Shown here piece by piece: positions 57,949 through 64,000 of a stretch of 64,000 nucleotides of DNA (its first letter is position 1; each line of letters starts with the position of its first letter). The notes under the pieces are model-generated. The model did no database searches. It was not told where the DNA came from and saw nothing but the letters and a program-made list of their open reading frames with translations. The translations under genes and the position numbers were made by a program. The stretch is from Scytalidium lignicola (Eukaryota > Ascomycota > Leotiomycetes). The stretch is taken from the NCBI GenBank assembly GCA_002812745.2, contig NCSJ02000017.1, forward strand, positions 202,938 through 266,937. The letters run 5' to 3'.

Positions 57949-60027
57949 ATGGGCACCACCAGTCTTCGAGACCAAGCCCTCATCAAGCTCCACAACTTCA
58001 AGACCGCCTTCACCTCCCGCAAAAACTTCGACCGCTGGATCCGCACCCACGATGCCGCCGACGACCAAGGCCACACCTGGTCCAATGAAGACCTCGCCGT
58101 CACTCCCAAGAAGAACCGTACATGGGCCTGGTGGAACTACGTGACCTTCTACCTGGGGTTGTCCTTTGGCAACTGGACCCTGGGCAGCACCATGGTCGGC
58201 ATCGGTCTCAACTGGTGGCAGAGCATCCTCGTCATCTTCATCAGCCAGTTCATCAGCTCGGCGGCCATGTATTTCAACAGCAGGTGCGCCAGTGTCTACC
58301 ACATTGGCTATCCGATTGTGGCCCGGAGCGTGTTTGGCATGTGGGGGAGCTATTATTTTGTGGGTGCTAGGGCAGCGTTGGCTATTATCTGGTATGGTTT
58401 GCAGTGTGAGTAACTCCTTTTTTTCTCTCTCTTTCTTTTCTTTTCTTTATATCTTTTATCTTTCTTGTTTTTTTACCTATTTCCCTTGGCTCATGTCTTG
58501 TCTTTACCTATTTTCACCGGCTCAAAAATGGTTTCCTTCCCAACTTCCCCGGACACTAATTGCTCTATGAACCAAAACAGTATACTCTGGAGCCAGCTTC
58601 ATGAATAACATCCTTCGAGCCATCTTCGGTCACCACTTCACTGACATCCCCAACCACATCCCTGCCTCCGTCGGCATCACCAGCCAGGGCATGCTCGCCT
58701 TTTTCCTCTTCTGGCTCGTCCACTTCCCCTTCTGCGCCCTGAGACCCTACCAACTGCGCGCCTTCTTCTGGTTCAAGGCCATCATTGTCCTGCCCGCCGT
58801 CTTCGGCCTCTTCATCTTCTGCATGGTCAACACTCGCGCAAATGTAGGCTCCGTCTACACGTCAACAATCCCCGGTGGTCCAAGTGGCTGGTTCTGGATG
58901 TTCGCCATCAACAGTGGAATGGGTAATACCGCCACGCTCATCACCAACCAGCCCGACATTGCCAGGTGGAGCAAGACGCGCACGGCAGCACAGTTCTCTC
59001 AGATGGTCGTCTCGCCTCTCAGTGTGACCTTGTCTGCTACATTCGGTATCCTCGCCACCGCAGCAATCAACAACACCTGGGGATTGTCGCTCTGGAATCC
59101 ATGGGATCTCCTCTCCGCAATCCTCGACCGGTACTGGTCCTCCGCGTCGCGCTTTGCCGTCTTTCTGGCTGCCGCCTGCTGGATGGTGTCCATCCTCGGG
59201 ACCAACATTGCCGCGAATATGATTCCGTTTGGGTCAGATAGTACGCTGCTGTTCCCGAGGTATCTGAATATCCCACGGGGTCAGTATGTGGTTGAGTTTC
59301 TAGCCTTTGCGATCTGTCCGTGGAAGATCTTGGCCAGTGCGGGTGTTTTCACGACGTTTTTGGCTGGGTATGGAATATTCATGGCGAGTGTTGCCGCGAT
59401 TATGGTTTGTGAATGTGAGTGCTGCCCTTTTCTTTACCCCTTTTCTTCTTACCTGTGTTGTGCCAAGAAGACAAAATAGGTTTTATTCTGTAAGATGGGA
59501 GAAGAAGAAAAAAGGAAGCGTAGATAGATAGAGAAAAAGAGAGAGAAAAGGAAAAAGAGGTACAAAGGAGTTGTAACACCTGCTGACTCCAGAAAATATC
59601 AGACTACCTCCTCACCAAAGGCAACGTCTTCCCTCAACACCTGTACAACGGCTCGCCTCTGAACGAGCACTACCGCTACGTCAAAGGATGGAACATTCAA
59701 GGCATCACCGCCTACCTCTGCGGCATCGCCCTGCCCTTCCCCGGGTTCGTAGGCACGCTGGGCGCCCACGTCTCCGAGTCCGCGACGCAATTGGGCCGTC
59801 TGGGCTGGCTGCTCAGTTTCACCGTCAGCTTCGTGGTGTATTACGTGCTGTGTATCATCTGGCCGACGCGTAATCAGAAGCTGATCCGGGAGCAGGGTCT
59901 GCGTTGGGAGGAGCAGGCGGATATTGAGGATTCGCGCGAGGCGGAGGGAGTGAGTGGAAGCGGAGAGGAAGGGATCGAGGAGGCGGAGACGTTCCATTAT
60001 AACCCAGAGGGAGATAAGAAGTTCTAA
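57949..60027 (+). CDS. NCS1 family nucleobase/allantoin/uracil permease
   Basis: Exons 57949-58405, 58581-59414 and 59603-60027 encode 571 aa. NCS1 (Fur/Dal4-like) marks are the N-terminal TPKKNRTWAWWNYVTFYLGLSFGNWTLGSTMVGIGLNWWQS, YPIVARSVFGMWGSYYFVGARAALAIIWYGLQ, and INSGMGNTATLITNQPDIARWSKTRTAAQF. The latter corresponds to the substrate-binding NQxD segment of TM6/loop. Later come NIAANMIPFGSDSTLLFPRYLNIPRGQY and a long acidic tail (IEDSREAEG...EEGIEEAETF). Twelve membrane segments are expected at the plasma membrane. Fungal family members carry uracil, allantoin, thiamine or nicotinamide riboside; which one cannot be read here. Introns are GT-AG, the second with a long purine-rich 3' part. 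Confidence 0.92.
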
Positions 60028-61383
60028 GCTTTCTTTTCTTTCTTTTGTGCCTGTAGATGTCACCAAATACCAACATGCATATAATGACAAAAAAACATTT
60101 CCTCAAAAAACGAGATCGATGAAATAGATCGGTGTATATCGCTTGTTCCACACAAAACCTTATGCATACTGTGATATCATATTTAGAAACAGGTGGGAAT
60201 CTCGGGCCTTTTGCAATACGAACGAAAGCTCACTTTTGCCAAGAAACTACCAGTTTACCAAGACCTCGTATTCATCTGAAATCAATCACGTTTAGGGGGA
60301 GCGTAGTAGAAGGAGTTAAAGTTGTTCTGTCTGATTGGACGAATAGACGACTTCCCCGCTAAAAGCATGGATTTTTAAGGTAATATTTTGGAGTTCCATT
60401 GGGAATATTTAGATTGGGGTCCACGTATTCTTTTTGGTTGGTTTTGAAGGTAATGCATATTGGGATTTTTGCTGATTTTGATGGGTTATTTTGTTTTGTT
60501 TCGTGTTATTATTGCTGTGTGTGTCTATGTGTCTTTCTGATTAGTTTTTTTTTTTTTGGCAAGCAGGATAAGTTAAACTATAAATCTAGAACTCTGTTGA
60601 TTCCTCAGTCACCAAGGCTACGATGTGGCTCTGTGCGGATCCAATTCAAGGACCCTGAAAAACAAGAGAGTTGCTGCCTGAAAATCAACCAGGGGAAATT
60701 AGCTGTTAATGCCTGAGGAATAACACCTCAACTGCCCAAAGTAACGTGCCCGCTTCCGTTTGCGGTTGGTGAAATGGATGGCCCCGCTGCCAGATCCGGC
60801 TTGGCGCATCCGTTTCCGCCACCCCTCGCTGCGTCCCCAGGCCACTCCCCCCCGTTTGAACCGAAAAACCGAAAGAAAGGGCACGAAGGAAGGAAGAATG
60901 ACGGGTCCAGTAATAGTCAGCAATGGCTTTCTCAATCTCTCCACCAAAAGGCGAGATGAGGAGAGCAAGAGAGGGTCGGATTCTCTCACGGCAACAATCA
61001 TGGCTCTTCCTTCTTCCTTCACCCTCTCCCTCTAGAAGGAAACATCTGTCGTCGCTCTCAGGGCCTTGGATACCTCTCCTCTACATTCATTCTTTCTAGG
61101 TGTTAGAGGAATATCGCTCGCTCCAGTTCAACCCTCCTTGTAGCTCTCCTCCCATGTCCACCACCACGGCTCACATCGTCATGTCATGAGGAGTAGTCCA
61201 GGGTAGACCACGCTCGTTCTGATCATCACCACTCACCACCACTACAGATCCAACAACCACAGGCTCTCGATATATACCTGCGATATATCCAAACCTTCTC
61301 TGAGTTAATAGAACGCTGGTATATATTTATATTTATATTTGAACAATAAAATATACACGGAGAAGGGTTGCCCGCGCACAACT
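60028..61383. other. Intergenic between same-strand genes, no gene seen
   Basis: 1.36 kb. Purine/pyrimidine-rich stretches and a TATATATTTATATTTATATTT run at about 61320, near the next start. Presumed 3' UTR and promoter only. Confidence 0.5.
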
Positions 61384-63117
61384 ATGGTTCGTGCTCACTG
61401 GAGTTCCGCGTTATTGGCCTTCACATCCCTCGTCTGGCTGCATGGCTCCTCAGCATTTGACCTCGATGTCAACTCGACAGGTATGCCGTCACTCCTCCTT
61501 CGACCCTGAAATAGACAGAACATGAACCAGAATAATCAAGAACGAAAACCAACAAAAGAAGAAAGAAGAAACCAGGAGAAAAAGAAACCACTGCTAACCT
61601 TCTGCAGACTCCATCAAGTCCGTGGCCAGCGAAATAGCCTATGGAATGATGTCCTACTACAAAGGCAACGAATCCGGCCAGATCCCCGGTCTCCTGCCGC
61701 CCCCCNTACTACTGGTGGGAAGCTGGAGCCATGTTCGGTGCTCTCGTCGACTACTGGCACTATACCGGCGACACCACCTACAACGACGTAACCATGCAGG
61801 CCCTGCAATTCCAGGTTGGCGACTACAAAGACTACATGCCTCTCAATGAATCCGCCTCCCTCGGAAACGATGACCAGGCCTTCTGGGGCGTCGCCGCCCT
61901 GTCAGCCGCCGAGTTCAACTTCCCCAATCCTCCCCCCAAGGACCCCTCGTGGTTGGCTTTGGCGCAGGCCGTCTTCAATGACCAGATTGCCCGCTGGGAT
62001 ACGCAGTACTGCGGCGGAGGAATCCGATGGCAGATCTACCAAATCGGCGGCTACGACATCAAGAACTCGATTGCCAATGGCTGCTTGTTCAATATCGCCA
62101 GCCGGCTAGCTCGATATACCGGCGACGATATGTATGCGAAGTGGGCGGTCAAGATCTGGGATTGGATGAATGCCATCGGGCTGGTGGATGCGCACTACAA
62201 CGTCTACGATAATGCGGAGGCTGACCGGTTGAACTGTACCAAGGTTGATCGGAATCAATGGGTATACAATGCTGGGACCATGATGATTGGTGCTGCAACT
62301 ATGTATAACTACGTGAGCTTTTCATTTTCATTTTCTTTCCCCTTTTTTTTCCCCTTTTTTTTCCATGACTCTTTTAGGTTCATCTCAATCCATTATTCAC
62401 AAAAATCAACTCCTTCTCTTTCAACTAGTCAGTGCCACGGCTAACATCAGCTTAATCTAGACCAACGGTTCTGCCATCTGGAAAGAGCGCACCACAGGGC
62501 TAGTCAAACGTGCCACACAACTCTACTTCCCCAATGGCATCATGCAGGACATCTGCGAATCAACAAACCAATGCAACGTCGATCAGCACTCCTTCAAAGC
62601 CTACCTCTCGCGCTGGATGGCCGCCACCGCCATGATGGCACCCTACACCTACGACACCATCCTCCCTCTCCTCCGTTCCTCAGCCACAGCCGCCGCCGCC
62701 CAATGCGTTGGAACAGGAAACGGTGCGCCCCCAGGCCAACCCCCCGGAACAGTCTGCGGTCTGAAATGGTACCTGAACGGAACCTGGGACGGCTCTGCCG
62801 GCGTCGGACAGCAGATGGCCGCGCTGGAAGTCGTCATCGGCACCCTGATTAGATTCCCAACCTTCGTCAAGCCACCCGTGACGAACTCCACCGGCGGCAC
62901 TTCTCAGGGTAATCCTACTGCGGGACACAACACCTCGGCGATCTTCGTGATCGAGATCCCGCCGCCGACGACGGGGGATAAGGTCGGAGCGGGGATTTTG
63001 ACGGTGGTGGTGGTGGGGATTATGATGTGGACGTCGTGGTTCATGATAGGCAAGGCTTGGGAGGGGGGAAGTACGGTTAATGTGAAGGCGAATCCGAATG
63101 AGAAGGTTAGGACATAA
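61384..63117 (+). CDS. GH76 mannan endo-1,6-alpha-mannosidase, DFG5/DCW1 type
   Basis: Exons 61384-61480, 61608-62312 and 62461-63117 give 485 aa only if the N at 61706 is deleted ([14 protein letters not shown]). A signal peptide ([19 protein letters not shown]) is followed by [20 protein letters not shown], the catalytic motif [18 protein letters not shown] with the Asp pair, and [18 protein letters not shown]. Dfg5/Dcw1 enzymes are thought to process GPI glycans and link proteins to the wall. The C-terminus has a membrane helix ([21 protein letters not shown]) followed by about twenty polar residues. That is more like a transmembrane anchor than a typical GPI signal. Confidence 0.9.
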
Positions 63118-64000
63118 GTAAGTCGTGGATCAGATGCAATGGAGAAACTTAGATGCTATGTGACATTCACACAATGGTTGAATGAGATCAGAATAATCTT
63201 TTGACAAAATCAATTGAAACAAAACGAAACGAAAGAATGGGAAAAAGACATTCTCAATTGATATGAGAGTATGAAGAAGAAAAGAAAGGAAAGATAAAGA
63301 AGAGGGAAACGGGGTTTCATATTGCATTTGCATTTGCATATATATTGGAGGAGTGTTGGTTTTGTTTTTTTTTTTGGTTTTCGTGGTTTATTACTTGGTT
63401 TTAATTGGGAAGTTTTCTGAGAAAGCATTTTGGGTGTTCTTTGGCGTGGGGGAGTTTACTTTTTTGTTTAGATCTTGGGACTTTGTTACTTTGAGCGAGG
63501 GAGCGAGCGAATCTATAGATGTACAGTCATATATATGGTTTATGTACATATTTTGGAGGATAGATGATGAGGAAGAAGAAAGAGTGAGAGGAAGAAAAGA
63601 TTCATTGAGATGAAAGCAGTTATTATCAGATCTATCTATGCTGGTTTGACTCAATAAGGGGTAGGTTTAGAAGGATATCTACTGATAAAAGGGTTCCCTA
63701 GATAATATATACTCGGGTGATGGTTTCCAGCCATATATTATATACTTATTATTCCCAAGATTTATCTATTTCATACAAGACTAATACATCTGTCTGTCTA
63801 GCACTGATGACGAGCACGCTGTTTAAACCCCCAAAAGGATAAAAAAAAGAGTAATACAATCAACGCTTCTGGGATATCCAACTTAACAAAAAGGTAACAA
63901 ACAAACAGAGAAAAGATGGATACTAAAAAAAAAGGAANGGGAAAAAAAGTCCAAAAACGGATAATTCACCCTTTCACTCGCCCCCTCCTCTCCAACACCT
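63118..64000. other. 3' region to window end, no gene seen
   Basis: Low-complexity purine/pyrimidine stretches and an N at 63938 beside a poly-A run. No coding region supported. Confidence 0.5.

Noticed and set aside
57865..58302. Minus-strand frame opposite the permease 5' end
   Set aside because: GC-rich antisense shadow with biased composition and no domain.
1..64000. CRISPR array, bacterial operon, ribosome binding sites or replication origin
   Set aside because: The sequence is fungal nuclear DNA with spliceosomal introns; no spaced direct repeats of CRISPR type were seen.

Overview
The window is nuclear DNA from a filamentous ascomycete (Pezizomycotina). The evidence is short GT-AG introns of about 36-185 nt in most genes, fungal-only families (fungal NLRs, LaeA-like methyltransferase, DFG5/DCW1 mannosidase, ERG2, AA14 oxidase) and stop-codon patterns that look like repeat-induced point mutation (RIP). 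A Leotiomycete-like source is my guess from gene content; the sequence does not prove it.

Layout. About 1-48 kb is an accessory, AT-rich compartment with decayed sequence. In order: a GST-like gene (-), a GFA-family gene (+), a fungal_trans_2-type regulator-like gene (-), a LaeA-like methyltransferase (+), a long alpha/beta-hydrolase gene with a proline-rich linker (-), a phosphate:H+ symporter (+), a NACHT-TPR NLR (+), a dead transcription-factor gene, a cytochrome P450 N-terminal stub, a thioesterase-like gene (-), a second GFA gene (+), an AA14 LPMO (+), an allantoate-permease-type MFS transporter (-), a NACHT-WD40 NLR (-), a 5-oxoprolinase relic, a complete but dead Tc1/mariner element with both terminal inverted repeats, a frameshifted alpha/beta hydrolase, unassigned coding-like debris, a GH95 fucosidase (+) and a third GFA gene (+).

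About 48.5-64 kb is conserved core genome, tightly packed and mostly intact: ERG2 sterol isomerase, a single-pass mucin-like membrane protein, a RanBP2-type zinc-finger protein, the lipoate ligase AIM22, a PhyH dioxygenase divergent from an NCS1 nucleobase permease, and a DFG5/DCW1 GH76 enzyme.

How the genes may work together. The accessory part holds two complete-looking STAND (NLR) receptors and a lipase-like hydrolase of the type often fused to or encoded near fungal NLRs. This suggests an incompatibility or innate-immunity island. AA14, GH95, phosphate and allantoate transporters suit a plant-associated or saprotrophic life.

An assembly point matters for every gene model. The window contains ten single N characters. 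In all four cases where an N falls in coding sequence, deleting it restores the reading frame, so the Ns look like spurious one-base insertions rather than unknown bases.
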